Shown: positions 1-9,004, counted from the stretch's first letter. The stretch is 50,180 nt of DNA from Hymenobacteraceae bacterium (GCA_947459175.1 CANHCT010000003.1:1-50180); one strand, 5' to 3'. Program-made: numbers and translations. The notes: generated from the sequence alone by a model not told the origin.

Positions 1-2
1 CC

Positions 3-650
3 CTGAAAGAAAGCCAAAAGCAAGTGGTGAGTGACTTGTCCAAAAGGGAAAAAGAACTGCGGCAAAAAATCGAAAAACACAAGGCAGCTGTCAGGCGGCT
101 GGATGAAATTATTTCCAGAATGGTAAAGGCAGAAATACGGCGCTCACGCAAGCTGGCCGGACCGGCCAAACCGGAAAAAGAAGAAGCGGCCACAGAACAA
201 CAAATGGTCCTGACTCCGGAGGGTAAGCTGATTTCGCAATCCTTCTCGGGCAACAAGGCCCGCCTCTCCTGGCCGGTTGAAAACGGGTTTATTTCTTCGG
301 GCTTCGGGCGGCACGAACACCCCGTGCTCAAGAAAGTGTATGTGGACAATCTGGGAATAGACATTTCTACCCGGGCGGGCGAAAAGGTTCGGTCGGTATT
401 TGAGGGCACAGTGGGATTGGTGGGCGAGGTGCCGGGTATGGAGGGCAAAATAGTGATGATCCGGCACGGCGAATATTTTACTGTATACAGCGGACTCCGC
501 AATGTGCGGATTTCGGCCGGCGACAAGGTAAAAAACAAGCAAGTTATCGGCGAGGTAGAAAAAGACGATGAGGAGGGCGCCGTATTGCAGTTTCAGATTT
601 GGAAAAACAGTAAAAAGCTAAACCCGCAGCAATGGCTGGCCAAAGATTGA
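3..650 (+). CDS. EnvC-like protein with degenerate LytM (M23) domain, 5' truncated
   Basis: The frame is open from the left edge, so the start lies outside the window. The N-terminal part is charged and coiled-coil-like (KREKELRQKIEKHK), followed by a C-terminal LytM/peptidase M23 fold (from ENGFISSGFGRHEHP to the end). Family knowledge: active LytM enzymes bind zinc through HxGxD and HxH and have a YxHL histidine. Here these read NLGID, LQFQ and YSGL, so the catalytic residues are replaced. That is the pattern of EnvC/NlpD-type activators, which switch on amidases during cell separation and do not cut peptidoglycan themselves. The arrangement of coiled coil plus inactive LytM fits a periplasmic amidase activator; the specific partner is inferred. 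The stop overlaps the next gene's start by 19 bases, so the two are probably co-transcribed. Confidence 0.85.
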   Translation: MKESQKQVVSDLSKREKELRQKIEKHKAAVRRLDEIISRMVKAEIRRSRKLAGPAKPEKEEAATEQQMVLTPEGKLISQSFSGNKARLSWPVENGFISSGFGRHEHPVLKKVYVDNLGIDISTRAGEKVRSVFEGTVGLVGEVPGMEGKIVMIRHGEYFTVYSGLRNVRISAGDKVKNKQVIGEVEKDDEEGAVLQFQIWKNSKKLNPQQWLAKD

Positions 651-1792
651 CGAAAGAGGAACAAGAACCCTTGGGCAACCGAAAACCAGCGGGCAGCAAC
701 AAGCGAAGGCCGTCAGGAAAAAAAAGCCTGTGGGCCATTCGCCTGAATCTATTTTTCTGTTTCGCCACCATAGGCCTGTATTATCTGGCCACCATCCGGC
801 CCGAATCGTTCTGGCTGGCGGGTTTCTCGGGATTTCTGATTCCCCCTTTTCAAATTACGCTGGCTGCATTCCTCCTTTACTGGATATCAAAAAGGCCTTT
901 TTTCTCGGTTTTTTCCCTGTTTACCCTGCTGCTGGGCATTCGGTTTATTGTGGCATCCTGGAGTTGGCATTTCATCAAAACAGAACCATGCAAAGACTTT
1001 AAAGTATTGAGCTTCAATGCCAAAACCTTTGGGGGAATGGACCCGGACAAACAGAAACAAAAAGAAATCTGCACCGGGATGGTAAAAAAGATGTTGCAGT
1101 CCGATGCCGATATTCTGTGCATTCAGGAAATGTTTGACAACCCAAATTCCAAAACCTTCAATGTCATAGAGCGACTGAGAAAAGGCGGGTACAAATACAT
1201 TTACTTTTCCAAATCTGTGACCATGCGCTGGGGCGCTTCGGTGGGAATGGCCATCTGCTCCCGCTACCCCATCCTGAGCCGGAAAGCCATCAGAAAAAAG
1301 AAAAACAGCAACAACCAGATTATCAGTGCTTTGATAGATATAAACGGACAAAGTGTGGTGGTGGTGAACATGCACTTGCAATCGATATTCATAAAAGAAG
1401 ATGAGCTTGACCCCAACCGGATAAAAGAAAATTTCAAGGCCTCATTTTTCACCATTGCCTCTAAAATGAAGGTTGCCTACAAAGCCCGGACAAATCAGAT
1501 CGATCAGCTGCTGGCCCATACTCTGGACGAAGAACTGCCGCTGATTATCGCCGGCGACATGAACGACACGCCGTACAGCAATGCCTATCTACGGTTGCGG
1601 GATTCCTACAAAAATGGATTCGAAGAAAAGGGCAGCGGATTTGGATTTACCTACAACGGGCCTTTGCCCTTCCTGAGGATTGACCATCAGTTTGCCAATG
1701 AGCGATTGGATTTTACCCGGTTTAGGGTGAACAATGAATTTCAAGGCTCAGACCACTTTGGCACAGAGGCCTGCTATCGGATCTTGAAATAA
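632..1792 (+). CDS. Membrane-anchored endonuclease/exonuclease/phosphatase family protein
   Basis: The 386-residue protein has a basic N-terminus, about three hydrophobic segments (residues ~37-52, 61-84, 90-112) and then an endonuclease/exonuclease/phosphatase (EEP) domain from about residue 123. Family landmarks are present: LSFNAKTFGG at the domain start, the metal-binding glutamate in CIQEMFD, the GDMND motif (AGDMNDTPYS), IDHQFAN and the terminal GSDHFGTEA. All catalytic positions appear intact, so it is probably a metal-dependent phosphodiesterase or nuclease facing one side of the inner membrane. The substrate (DNA, phospholipid or other phosphodiester) cannot be told from sequence. 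The start overlaps the upstream EnvC-like gene by 19 bases, implying translational coupling. Confidence 0.88.
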   Translation: MAGQRLTKEEQEPLGNRKPAGSNKRRPSGKKSLWAIRLNLFFCFATIGLYYLATIRPESFWLAGFSGFLIPPFQITLAAFLLYWISKRPFFSVFSLFTLLLGIRFIVASWSWHFIKTEPCKDFKVLSFNAKTFGGMDPDKQKQKEICTGMVKKMLQSDADILCIQEMFDNPNSKTFNVIERLRKGGYKYIYFSKSVTMRWGASVGMAICSRYPILSRKAIRKKKNSNNQIISALIDINGQSVVVVNMHLQSIFIKEDELDPNRIKENFKASFFTIASKMKVAYKARTNQIDQLLAHTLDEELPLIIAGDMNDTPYSNAYLRLRDSYKNGFEEKGSGFGFTYNGPLPFLRIDHQFANERLDFTRFRVNNEFQGSDHFGTEACYRILK

Positions 1793-1830
1793 CAGTTTTT
1801 AGTCCCTGCGAAAACAGTACTAAACCTGTG

Positions 1831-1845
1831 TCCGCCTGAGGCGGA
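1831..1845. repeat. Short GC palindrome after the EEP gene
   Basis: TCCGCC-tga-GGCGGA forms a perfect 6-bp hairpin about 40 bases after the EEP stop codon. No T-run follows on either strand, so it is a poor intrinsic terminator. Similar GC-rich palindromes occur as dispersed intergenic elements in some Bacteroidetes genomes, but I see only this copy here. Confidence 0.3.
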
Positions 1846-1870
1846 TATGAGCCGAAAAGGATGTTTGTAA

Positions 1871-1900
1871 AATAAAAAAGCCCCTGAATTTCAGAGGCTT
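1871..1900 (-). terminator. Intrinsic terminator of tRNA-Met
   Basis: Read on the minus strand, AAGCCTCTGA and TCAGGGGCTT form a 10-bp stem (one U-G wobble) with a 3-base loop, followed by a T-rich run (CTTTTTTATTTTAC). It begins 7 bases beyond the tRNA 3' end. On the plus strand the stem has one mismatch and could also weakly serve the EEP gene. Confidence 0.7.
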
Positions 1901-1907
1901 TTCTTTG

Positions 1908-1980
<73 letters not shown>

Positions 1981-2048
1981 GTGTATTTTTCCCTCTAGAA
2001 ACCACAACATTTTCACTTTCGAAAACATGGTAATTGTTTTAAGGAATG

Positions 2049-2056
2049 CAAAGGTA
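2049..2056 (-). promoter_or_regulatory. Candidate -7 box for tRNA-Met
   Basis: TACCTTTG on the minus strand matches TAnnTTTG exactly and is followed by C. It would start the transcript about 60 bases before the mature tRNA 5' end. No clear -33 TTG was found at the usual 19-20 base spacing. Confidence 0.5.
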
Positions 2057-2130
2057 CGATTTATTGCTTTTCCGATTTCAGATTTTTTCAAAAAATTTGA
2101 AAAAATCTTTTCCGGCCCTTTGGAAAAATG

Positions 2131-2138
2131 TTGGTTTG
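2131..2138 (+). promoter_or_regulatory. Candidate -7 box for the HtrA protease gene
   Basis: TTGGTTTG followed by CA matches TAnnTTTG in all but one defined position. It sits 61 bases before the ATG at 2199, similar in spacing to other boxes in this window, and supports that start over the in-frame ATG at 2046. Confidence 0.35.
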
Positions 2139-2198
2139 CATAAAAAACAAAGCTTCAGCCAAGTCGGTTTAATACAAAGCCTCAACCCTTTCAAAAAT

Positions 2199-3674
2199 AT
2201 GTCCAAAGGATTTTCCTGGTTTTCGGTTCTGATTATTTCTTTGGTTTCCAGTCTCGGAGCTCTGTATCTGGACAGGAAAGTTTTTCGGGATTCGGAGCAG
2301 CCCTACCAAAGCATCAGCGAGCGGCAGACTGATATTCTGAGTAAATATTTTTCAGATACGCTGCCTGCTTTCGGAGCCAATGTCAATTTTGTTGCACCTG
2401 CCCAAAGGGTAAAAAGTTCAGTGGTGCACATCCGTTCCTCCTGGGATAAAACCCCGGAAAATCTCCGTCAATATCACCGCGAGGTTCCGGGGTTTGATGA
2501 TTTTTTCTCAGATCCCGGTCCAAAAAATGAATCCTCCGGCTCAGGGGTAATCCTTACAGATCAGGGATTTATCGTCACCAACCACCATGTGATTGACGAA
2601 GCATCCAAAGTAGAAGTGGTTTTAGACAACAAACAAAGTTATCAGGCCGAAATCATCGGCTCCGACCCTACCACAGATCTGGCACTGCTGAAAATCAATG
2701 CCAACGGACTGCCTTTTGTGAAATACGGCAACTCCGATGCCCTACAGATCGGAGAGTGGGTGCTGGCCATCGGCAACCCCTTTGACCTCACCTCTACGGT
2801 AACTGCCGGAATTATTTCAGGAAAAGGCCGTAGCATCAACCTGCTTCGGGAAAAATCAAGCCTGGCCATTGAGTCCTTTATTCAAACCGATGCTGCAGTA
2901 AACCCGGGTAATTCGGGAGGTGCATTGGTAAATCTGCGGGGAGAATTGGTGGGCATCAACACAGCCATCGCCTCTCCTACCGGCTCATACTCAGGCTATT
3001 CCTTTGCTGTTCCCTCCAATCTGGTAAAAAAAGTGGTGGACGATTTGCAGAAATACGGGGTGGTTCAACGGGGCCTGCTGGGCGTTTCCATAATGGACAT
3101 AGATGCCGGCCTGGCAAAAGAAAACAACCTGAGTTCAAACGAGGGTGTTTTTGTCAGGGAAGTGGGCGAAGGTTCTGCAGCTGCAGAAGCCGGTATCCTC
3201 AGGGGTGATATTCTGATGGCCCTGAATGGTAAAAAAACCGGATCTGTTCCCGAGCTTCAGGAGTTGGTCGGGCGTTTCAGGCCGGGCGAAAAGGTAAAAA
3301 TCACCCTGCTTCGGGGTATTGAAGAAAAAACGCTAACCGTGACCCTGAAAAATCAGAATGGCAATACCCGGATTACAAGAAAAGAAAAAGAAGAGAATCT
3401 GGAAATTGAAGAATTGCAGGCCATCGTGGCACCCGTATCTGAAAAGAAAATGCAGGAACTCGGCATCAGTTATGGCGTGGAAATCAAAAATCTGACCGGA
3501 AGCCGCCTTGAAAAACTGGGCATCCCGGCGGGCTTTATCATTCAGAAACTGGACAAGCAGGCAGTGAAATCACCGGAGCAACTCCGGCAATTGTACAGGA
3601 GAGCCAGCGAGGCCATTTTACTGGAAGGATTGGCACCTGACGGAAGTAAAAAATTCTTTGCATTGGTCAAATAG
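2199..3674 (+). CDS. degP: DegP/HtrA-family periplasmic serine protease
   Basis: This is an HtrA-type protease and chaperone for damaged envelope proteins. I chose the ATG at 2199 (491 residues) rather than the longer frame from 2046, because an N-terminal membrane or signal segment (FSVLIISLVSSLGALYL) follows it directly and the upstream extension is unlike any signal peptide. The trypsin-like domain has the catalytic triad H130 (TNHHVID), D160 (DPTTDLALLKI) and S239 (NPGNSGGAL). A PDZ domain follows (from about GVVQRGLLGVSI), then a second, weaker PDZ-like segment to the C-terminus. The uncleaved look of the N-terminus suggests membrane anchoring, as in DegS, but the two PDZ regions resemble DegP/DegQ. 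The last 8 bases overlap the convergent hemH. Confidence 0.93.
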   Translation: MSKGFSWFSVLIISLVSSLGALYLDRKVFRDSEQPYQSISERQTDILSKYFSDTLPAFGANVNFVAPAQRVKSSVVHIRSSWDKTPENLRQYHREVPGFDDFFSDPGPKNESSGSGVILTDQGFIVTNHHVIDEASKVEVVLDNKQSYQAEIIGSDPTTDLALLKINANGLPFVKYGNSDALQIGEWVLAIGNPFDLTSTVTAGIISGKGRSINLLREKSSLAIESFIQTDAAVNPGNSGGALVNLRGELVGINTAIASPTGSYSGYSFAVPSNLVKKVVDDLQKYGVVQRGLLGVSIMDIDAGLAKENNLSSNEGVFVREVGEGSAAAEAGILRGDILMALNGKKTGSVPELQELVGRFRPGEKVKITLLRGIEEKTLTVTLKNQNGNTRITRKEKEENLEIEELQAIVAPVSEKKMQELGISYGVEIKNLTGSRLEKLGIPAGFIIQKLDKQAVKSPEQLRQLYRRASEAILLEGLAPDGSKKFFALVK

Positions 3675-4686
3675 AACGAGACTTCAGCCAGGCCGAAAGA
3701 TTGTTTACCCACTCTTCGGAGTCATTCAGGCAGGGCAGTAAATCCCATTGCTCCCCGCCTGCTTTCATGAAAACCTCATGGTATTCTTCCCCGATTTCTT
3801 CGGTGGTTTCCAGACAATCGGAAACAAAAGAAGGCGATAGAGCCAGCACTTTTTTGATTCCTTTTGAAGGCCATGCCGAAATGACTTCGTCGGTATACGG
3901 TTTTATCCAGGGGTCGCGGCCCAACCGGGACTGAAAAGAAGTGGTGGCCATGCCCTCCGGAATGCCCGCTTTTTCGGCCAAAAGGCGGGTGGTGGCAAAG
4001 CATTGCGCCCTGTAACACAGATAATTGTGCGACCCCAAAACTTTGCAGCAATCAGGATTTTTTATACATTTTCCCGTATGATCGCCTTTTCGGATTTGCC
4101 TTTCGGGAAGTCCGTGATAGGTAAACAATACCTGGTCATAGCTTTTGTCTGCCATAGCCGCTTTCAATTGATTTGCAATCGGTTGCAGAAAAAAATCCTG
4201 GTCAAAAAACGGACCGGTAACCGCAATGGCAGGAATGGTTTGCCAGGCCGAGACAATTCTGTTAACCTCTTCCACCACCGAGCCATTGGTTGCCGAGGCA
4301 TATTGGGGAAATAGCGGTACCACCACTATTCTGGCCGGTTCAGCCTCCTTGATGGCTTGAAGGCTTTCTTCAATTGACGGACTTTGGTACCGCATTCCCA
4401 GCCTGACCACAAATTCGGATCCAAGCAAAGCCTGAACTTTTTTGCTCAGACTCATGCCATAAACTTTGAGCGGAGAGCCCTCCTTCATCCAAACGGTTTT
4501 GTAAACTTTGGAAGATTTGGGAGCCCGAAAAGGGGCGATGATACCATTTACCAGAGCAAACCGAAGGAGGTAAGGAACATCAATGACGCGGCCATCCATC
4601 AGAAACTGACGAAGATATTTTCGGACATCGGGAACAGAAGGTGAGTCGGGCGTACCCAGATTTACGAGTAAAATTCCTGTTTTCAT
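3667..4686 (-). CDS. hemH: Ferrochelatase
   Basis: Ferrochelatase inserts iron into protoporphyrin IX, the last step of protoheme synthesis. The 339-residue length is typical. Diagnostic motifs are the N-terminal ILLVNLGTPDSP, the catalytic histidine H191 in TYHGLPER and the acidic metal-site motif SDCLETTEE (E293). Between them lies a cysteine-rich insert, C207, C213, C214, C224 and C229 (CIKNPDCC and CYRAQC). Some bacterial ferrochelatases hold a [2Fe-2S] cluster; whether these cysteines do so here is inference. It has no heme-pathway neighbours in the window and converges on the HtrA gene with an 8-base overlap and no terminator between, so antisense interference at the 3' ends is possible. 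Confidence 0.96.
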   Translation of the reverse strand: MKTGILLVNLGTPDSPSVPDVRKYLRQFLMDGRVIDVPYLLRFALVNGIIAPFRAPKSSKVYKTVWMKEGSPLKVYGMSLSKKVQALLGSEFVVRLGMRYQSPSIEESLQAIKEAEPARIVVVPLFPQYASATNGSVVEEVNRIVSAWQTIPAIAVTGPFFDQDFFLQPIANQLKAAMADKSYDQVLFTYHGLPERQIRKGDHTGKCIKNPDCCKVLGSHNYLCYRAQCFATTRLLAEKAGIPEGMATTSFQSRLGRDPWIKPYTDEVISAWPSKGIKKVLALSPSFVSDCLETTEEIGEEYHEVFMKAGGEQWDLLPCLNDSEEWVNNLSAWLKSRSI

Positions 4687-4805
4687 ATGAGTACAGATGA
4701 TTTGGACACGAGCAGTATCGCTGAATTTTTATTTTGGTAAGTAAAGCATCAACGGAAGGTTTTGTTTTAGGCCAGCCATTTTTTCAAAATTTAATTTTAA
4801 AAATT

Positions 4806-4813
4806 TATGTTTG
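4806..4813 (+). promoter_or_regulatory. -7 promoter box for the alpha/beta hydrolase operon
   Basis: TATGTTTG matches TAnnTTTG exactly, followed by CGGCC. It lies 43 bases before the ATG at 4856 and overlaps the TTG codon at 4811 that would otherwise extend the frame. Only a poor -33 (TTC instead of TTG) is seen 20 bases upstream. Confidence 0.55.
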
Positions 4814-4855
4814 CGGCCCAATCAGGAAACACTCCTTTGGGCTGCAAAGCTAGCA

Positions 4856-5647
4856 ATGACAAATCAATACCTTACATATACAGAAGCAGGTGAAGGTCTA
4901 CCGGTCGTGCTCCTGCATGGCTTTTGTGAAACAAAGGAATTGTGGGACGGCTTTTTGGAGCCGCTTTCTAAAATTTGCAGGGTAATCCTGATGGATTTAC
5001 CTGGTTTTGGTGAAAATCAGGAACTTGAGGGTCCCATTACCATTGCCGATATGGCGGAAATGGTATATGCCACCATAACCCACATGGGTATCGAACATTG
5101 CATGTTGATCGGCCACAGTATGGGAGGATATGTGGCCCTGGCATTCACCGAAAAATTTCCCTCCAGGGTGAAAGGCCTGGGGCTTTTTCATTCTACAGCC
5201 TATTCCGATTCAATAGAAAAAAAGCAGGCGCGGGACAAAACCATTGAGTTCATCGAGCGATATGGCACGGAAGAATTTGTTGAAGAATTTGTTCCTCCCC
5301 TATTTTTTGAAGGCAGGCGCAAGGACTTCAAAGATGAAATTCGCCGGATAGTGGAGATGGGCAAAAAGGCCCCCAAAGGTTCTGTTATCGAGTCCATCAG
5401 GGCCATGCGGGACCGGAAAGACCGAAGCAAGGTGCTCGAAAAATGTCAGTGCCCGATTTTATTTATTGTAGGAAAAAACGATATTGCCATTCCTTTTCAG
5501 GGCAGTCAGGGACAGTACTCTATGCCAAGTTACTCCACCATTCATATTTTAAATAATACCGGCCATATGGGCATGATAGAATGGAAGGAAGAAACCCTGT
5601 TTATGGTAGATCAATTCATTCAACGCATTAAAAAGTTTTACATTTAA
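4856..5647 (+). CDS. Alpha/beta-fold hydrolase
   Basis: The 263-residue protein is a classical soluble alpha/beta hydrolase. The oxyanion loop is LLHGFCETKELW, the nucleophile elbow is GHSMGG with S88, the acid is D209 in VGKNDIAIP and the catalytic histidine is H237 in NTGHMGM, so the triad is complete. The family includes esterases, C-C bond hydrolases and haloperoxidase-like enzymes; the substrate cannot be named. A longer reading from the TTG at 4811 is unlikely because that codon falls in a promoter box. The next gene begins 11 bases after the stop, suggesting co-transcription with the small secreted protein and the T9SS cargo. Confidence 0.9.
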   Translation: MTNQYLTYTEAGEGLPVVLLHGFCETKELWDGFLEPLSKICRVILMDLPGFGENQELEGPITIADMAEMVYATITHMGIEHCMLIGHSMGGYVALAFTEKFPSRVKGLGLFHSTAYSDSIEKKQARDKTIEFIERYGTEEFVEEFVPPLFFEGRRKDFKDEIRRIVEMGKKAPKGSVIESIRAMRDRKDRSKVLEKCQCPILFIVGKNDIAIPFQGSQGQYSMPSYSTIHILNNTGHMGMIEWKEETLFMVDQFIQRIKKFYI

Positions 5648-5658
5648 TCTTTTACACC

Positions 5659-6174
5659 ATGAAAAAACAATTTTTCAGCGTAGCCATTCTTTTTTCGCTC
5701 GTTATTCTGACTGGATTCAGAATAAAAAACAGCGAAATATGGACTGCTACTTTAAAACTGGAGGGCAAGGGAAAAACCTACATTCTTGTTTCTGATGCCG
5801 TTTACGGAGGATACAACAAAGATGTCAGCAAATTTTTTCTATTTGGTAAAAACCACATGTTTCAGTGCAAAGAGGATGCAGCGGCAACCAAAGCCTTTTT
5901 GGATTTGTGTACATTGAATGGTTCGGGACAATTCGAATTTCAATTGTCAGGAATTCAAAATCCTGCTGCGGGTTCAAGAACAATTTCGGGTCCCGGAAAG
6001 CTGAATTTTTTAAAATCCGGTGGCCCCGTACAGGCGCAATACAAATACAATAAACAGAAGGGCAAGGAAATTTCTGTAAATGGGAACTTCCGGCAATTCG
6101 GTCTGAATTTGGATGGTGAAACCTCTAAAATCCTGTCCGGTAATTTCTCCCTAATTTTCACCTCCAACAAGTAA
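5659..6174 (+). CDS. Small secreted protein of unknown function
   Basis: I do not recognise a family. The 171-residue product begins with a plausible signal peptide (MKKQFFSVAILFSLVILTGF) without a clear lipobox. The rest is rich in alternating polar and hydrophobic residues, as in a beta-sandwich or lipocalin-like fold (LKLEGKGKTYILVSDAVYG, QFEFQLSGIQ, FGLNLDGE). Two cysteines (FQCKED, DLCTLN) could form a disulfide after export. It lies 11 bases after the hydrolase and 10 bases before the T9SS cargo, so it is probably made together with them and acts in the periplasm or at the surface. Confidence 0.7.
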   Translation: MKKQFFSVAILFSLVILTGFRIKNSEIWTATLKLEGKGKTYILVSDAVYGGYNKDVSKFFLFGKNHMFQCKEDAAATKAFLDLCTLNGSGQFEFQLSGIQNPAAGSRTISGPGKLNFLKSGGPVQAQYKYNKQKGKEISVNGNFRQFGLNLDGETSKILSGNFSLIFTSNK

Positions 6175-6184
6175 TTAAACACCT

Positions 6185-8833
6185 ATGAAGCCTCTCTTTC
6201 AACTAGTTACGTTCTTTGTTCTCTCCGTCTTCGCCATTGAGTCGTTTGCACAGCCAACTGTTTGTCCTGCACCGTTGCCAGGCACACCCAATTGCTTCCA
6301 AACCACCAGGCCTTCGCAGGGAAATCCGCTCACAAATTGGCCCCCGATTCCTAATCAGGATTGCTGCAATTCCATTCCTCTTTGTCAGCCATTGAATTTT
6401 ATTGACAATGGAGTGGTTGTGCCAACCGGTGCACCTGCCGGTGTGCTGTTCCCCGGTTGTGTGGACCAGGAATTACCCAGCGACCTGAACACCTGCTTTT
6501 CAAACAATGAAAAAGCTACCACCTGGTATAAGTGGCAAATCAGGCCACTTCCCAATGGCCCGACTGCAGCGGGTTCTCCGGCAGGAAAACTCAGATTCAA
6601 AATCATTCCGTTGGATGCGCTGGCAGATCCCAATTACGATCCATTTACTGATGTGGGTTCTGCCAGTTACGGAAATACTGATTATGATTTTCTGCTTTTT
6701 AAAATTCCGTCCAATGTAACGAATGACGGTCAAATCTGCACAAGAATAAAAAACAGTACTGCTTTCGGTACAGCCAATTCCGTCATTGCAAGTTGTAATT
6801 GGACAGGAACCCGCGGCCCTACCGGTCTTTTTGAGCCCGGAACAGGAACAGACGCTGCGCAGGGTCCCGCAACCAGGTTCAATCGGCCTTTGGATGTAAA
6901 AGTCGGGGATGTTTTTTATTTGGCAATCGATAATTTTTCTGTAAATCAGCAGGGTTTCTATGTGGATTTCAGAGGATTGGAAGCCCCGGATGATTCTACA
7001 GCAATTGTAAATCCGCCGCAGGACACACTGATCAGTATTGCCAAAGTAGAAAGTCCACAGTGCGCTTCCAGGGAATTCAGGATGGTGTTTAACCGCCCGG
7101 TTCGTTGCGATTCTGTTCAGGCTGATAAATTTACCGTAACCGGGGCTTCACCCAATATCGTAATAACCAGCATATTACCCGAGGGTGGTTGCAATCCGGG
7201 AGGGCAGGATACTGCTTACATTTTCACCATTTCACCCGACACCCCTGATACTACCTTAAAAATTGTGGTATCCAGTGAGATAAAAGATATATGCGGAAAT
7301 AAGGTGCTACGGGATACTGCATTTATGCGCATCGATTTTCCGGCTCCTCTGGTATTCGACATTATCGGCAATCAGCCCAGTTGCGGCACGCCGGAAATAA
7401 CCGTCCGTTTTTCTAAGAAAGTATATTGCGACTCCTTAAAACCAGCCAAATTTTCCGTTCTTTATGGGAATAATTTCTTCGGTAAAATACTGAAAATAAG
7501 GAGAAAAACGGGAACCTGTACACCAGGAACACTGGATTCTGTGTATGTACTTACCCTGGATCGAATAGTGAAAGATTCACTAAACCTGAGTCTGACCTTA
7601 AACGGAAAGATTTTGGATAAGTGCTTGGCACAGGTAAAATCTGATACCCTGTCATTTAGGGTCAATCCGTTTTTATCGGTAAATGCAGAACCACCTGCAG
7701 TTTGTCCGGGAATACCTACTTTCATTTCTGTAAAGCTTGACTCTACTTTTATCGGGGTTAGCGGAGATTCATTGAAAGTAAGGTGGACTAATTTGGTTTC
7801 CGGTCTGGACTTGGCAGATGATTTGGAAAACTCACTTTATCCGTATGCAACCAATCAAAGATCCTTTCAGCTAAAAGTGGTCAGGAATCTGACTCAAAGC
7901 CAAACGGTAAATTACAGGGCGATTGTAACCAATATCAGCAACGACTGTGTGGATACAACTTATGTACCGGTGGTTTTCTCTGCCAAGCCGGTTCCTGAGG
8001 AAAAAGCTACCATTACCCCTTGTTTTGGTGAAACGCTGACCTACAAGCCACAGTTTACCAATGCTTTATCCAGTCAATTAAAATTCTATTGGACCAGAAA
8101 AACTCGGCCTTCCGATACCCTTTCAAGGGACAGCGTTTTCACTCAATTGGTTGACGATTCAGTTCTGGCTAAAGGAGTGAATCAAACCTACATTCTGAAA
8201 GTAAAATTCCTGGATAGCCTTGGCGGCTGTGCATCTGATGCGCAGGAATTTAAGATAAGGTACGGCAGAAAAATTCAACCAAAGATTGTTTTAGATCCCG
8301 GTTTGATATACGCCTCTATTACTCCGGCGGATTTCACTTTTGGCAATGGTTCGGTGTTTACACCTGACAAACCGAATTCAAGATTCTTCTGGGATTTTGG
8401 CCAGGGTAAAACAACCGAAATCAGTGGTACAGGTTCTGTATCAACGGTTTATCCTGAGCCCGGAAAAAATGGTGCGCCATATTTGGTTAAATTGAAAGCC
8501 GTAGATACACTGCTTATAAATCCAAGTCTGATTGGAAAGATATGTGAAAACAAAGATTCCATTCAGGTATTTGTTCAGGATCTGGTGCCTTCTTTGGTAA
8601 CCTCCAACAGAGATGGAAAAAATGATTTCTTCTACATCGAAGGCATGCGCCCCAATACATTTGAAATGAAATTATACAACCGCTGGGGCAAGGAAGTCGG
8701 GGCACAAGATCCTTTGGACCATGTAGTAGGCTGGGACCCCGATAAAGTGGGACCGGGTACATACTATTATATTCTCACCGAAAAACGGAGCGGAAAAACG
8801 AAAGTAGGCTGGCTAACGATTTCGAAACCGTAA
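6185..8833 (+). CDS. T9SS type B cargo: large secreted protein with PKD-like region
   Basis: The 882-residue protein starts with a signal peptide (FFVLSVFAIESFAQ, cleavage after AQ). The first ~260 residues are Cys/Pro-rich and resemble a beta-sandwich adhesion domain. Next come two similar Ig-like repeats (SPQCASREFRMVFNRPVRCD and QPSCGTPEITVRFSKKVYCD) and a PKD-like segment (FFWDFGQGKT). The end is the gliding-motility-associated type B sorting domain: NRDGKNDFFYIEG, LYNRWGKEV, WDPDKVGPGTYYYIL, GWLTISKP. Family knowledge: such C-terminal domains direct export through the type IX system and surface release or attachment. The usual TPNGDG reads TSNRDG here. A strong terminator follows. It may act as an adhesin or matrix protein; no enzyme domain is visible. 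Confidence 0.88.
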   Translation: MKPLFQLVTFFVLSVFAIESFAQPTVCPAPLPGTPNCFQTTRPSQGNPLTNWPPIPNQDCCNSIPLCQPLNFIDNGVVVPTGAPAGVLFPGCVDQELPSDLNTCFSNNEKATTWYKWQIRPLPNGPTAAGSPAGKLRFKIIPLDALADPNYDPFTDVGSASYGNTDYDFLLFKIPSNVTNDGQICTRIKNSTAFGTANSVIASCNWTGTRGPTGLFEPGTGTDAAQGPATRFNRPLDVKVGDVFYLAIDNFSVNQQGFYVDFRGLEAPDDSTAIVNPPQDTLISIAKVESPQCASREFRMVFNRPVRCDSVQADKFTVTGASPNIVITSILPEGGCNPGGQDTAYIFTISPDTPDTTLKIVVSSEIKDICGNKVLRDTAFMRIDFPAPLVFDIIGNQPSCGTPEITVRFSKKVYCDSLKPAKFSVLYGNNFFGKILKIRRKTGTCTPGTLDSVYVLTLDRIVKDSLNLSLTLNGKILDKCLAQVKSDTLSFRVNPFLSVNAEPPAVCPGIPTFISVKLDSTFIGVSGDSLKVRWTNLVSGLDLADDLENSLYPYATNQRSFQLKVVRNLTQSQTVNYRAIVTNISNDCVDTTYVPVVFSAKPVPEEKATITPCFGETLTYKPQFTNALSSQLKFYWTRKTRPSDTLSRDSVFTQLVDDSVLAKGVNQTYILKVKFLDSLGGCASDAQEFKIRYGRKIQPKIVLDPGLIYASITPADFTFGNGSVFTPDKPNSRFFWDFGQGKTTEISGTGSVSTVYPEPGKNGAPYLVKLKAVDTLLINPSLIGKICENKDSIQVFVQDLVPSLVTSNRDGKNDFFYIEGMRPNTFEMKLYNRWGKEVGAQDPLDHVVGWDPDKVGPGTYYYILTEKRSGKTKVGWLTISKP

Positions 8834-8856
8834 AAACTTTCTATGAATGCTTAAAG

Positions 8857-8885
8857 CCGGCCCTGTGATGGGCCGGTTTTTTTTT
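8857..8885 (+). terminator. Strong intrinsic terminator
   Basis: CCGGCCC-tgtgat-GGGCCGG is a perfect 7-bp GC stem followed by nine T residues. It closes the hydrolase/secreted protein/T9SS cargo unit 24 bases after the stop codon. Confidence 0.92.
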
Positions 8886-9004
8886 GTAAAATATAGCCTC
8901 TGCATGCCTGAAGTATTGAAGCATTTCCAAATCTTCGAAATTGCATTCAAACCTGCCGTATCATGAAAAATACAATAATTTTACAGATTTCGAAGAAATG
9001 AACT

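Noticed and set aside
2046-2198. Extended N-terminus of the HtrA protease from the ATG at 2046
   Set aside because: The 51 extra residues are not signal-like, overlap the tRNA promoter box, and the ATG at 2199 is followed directly by a membrane segment.
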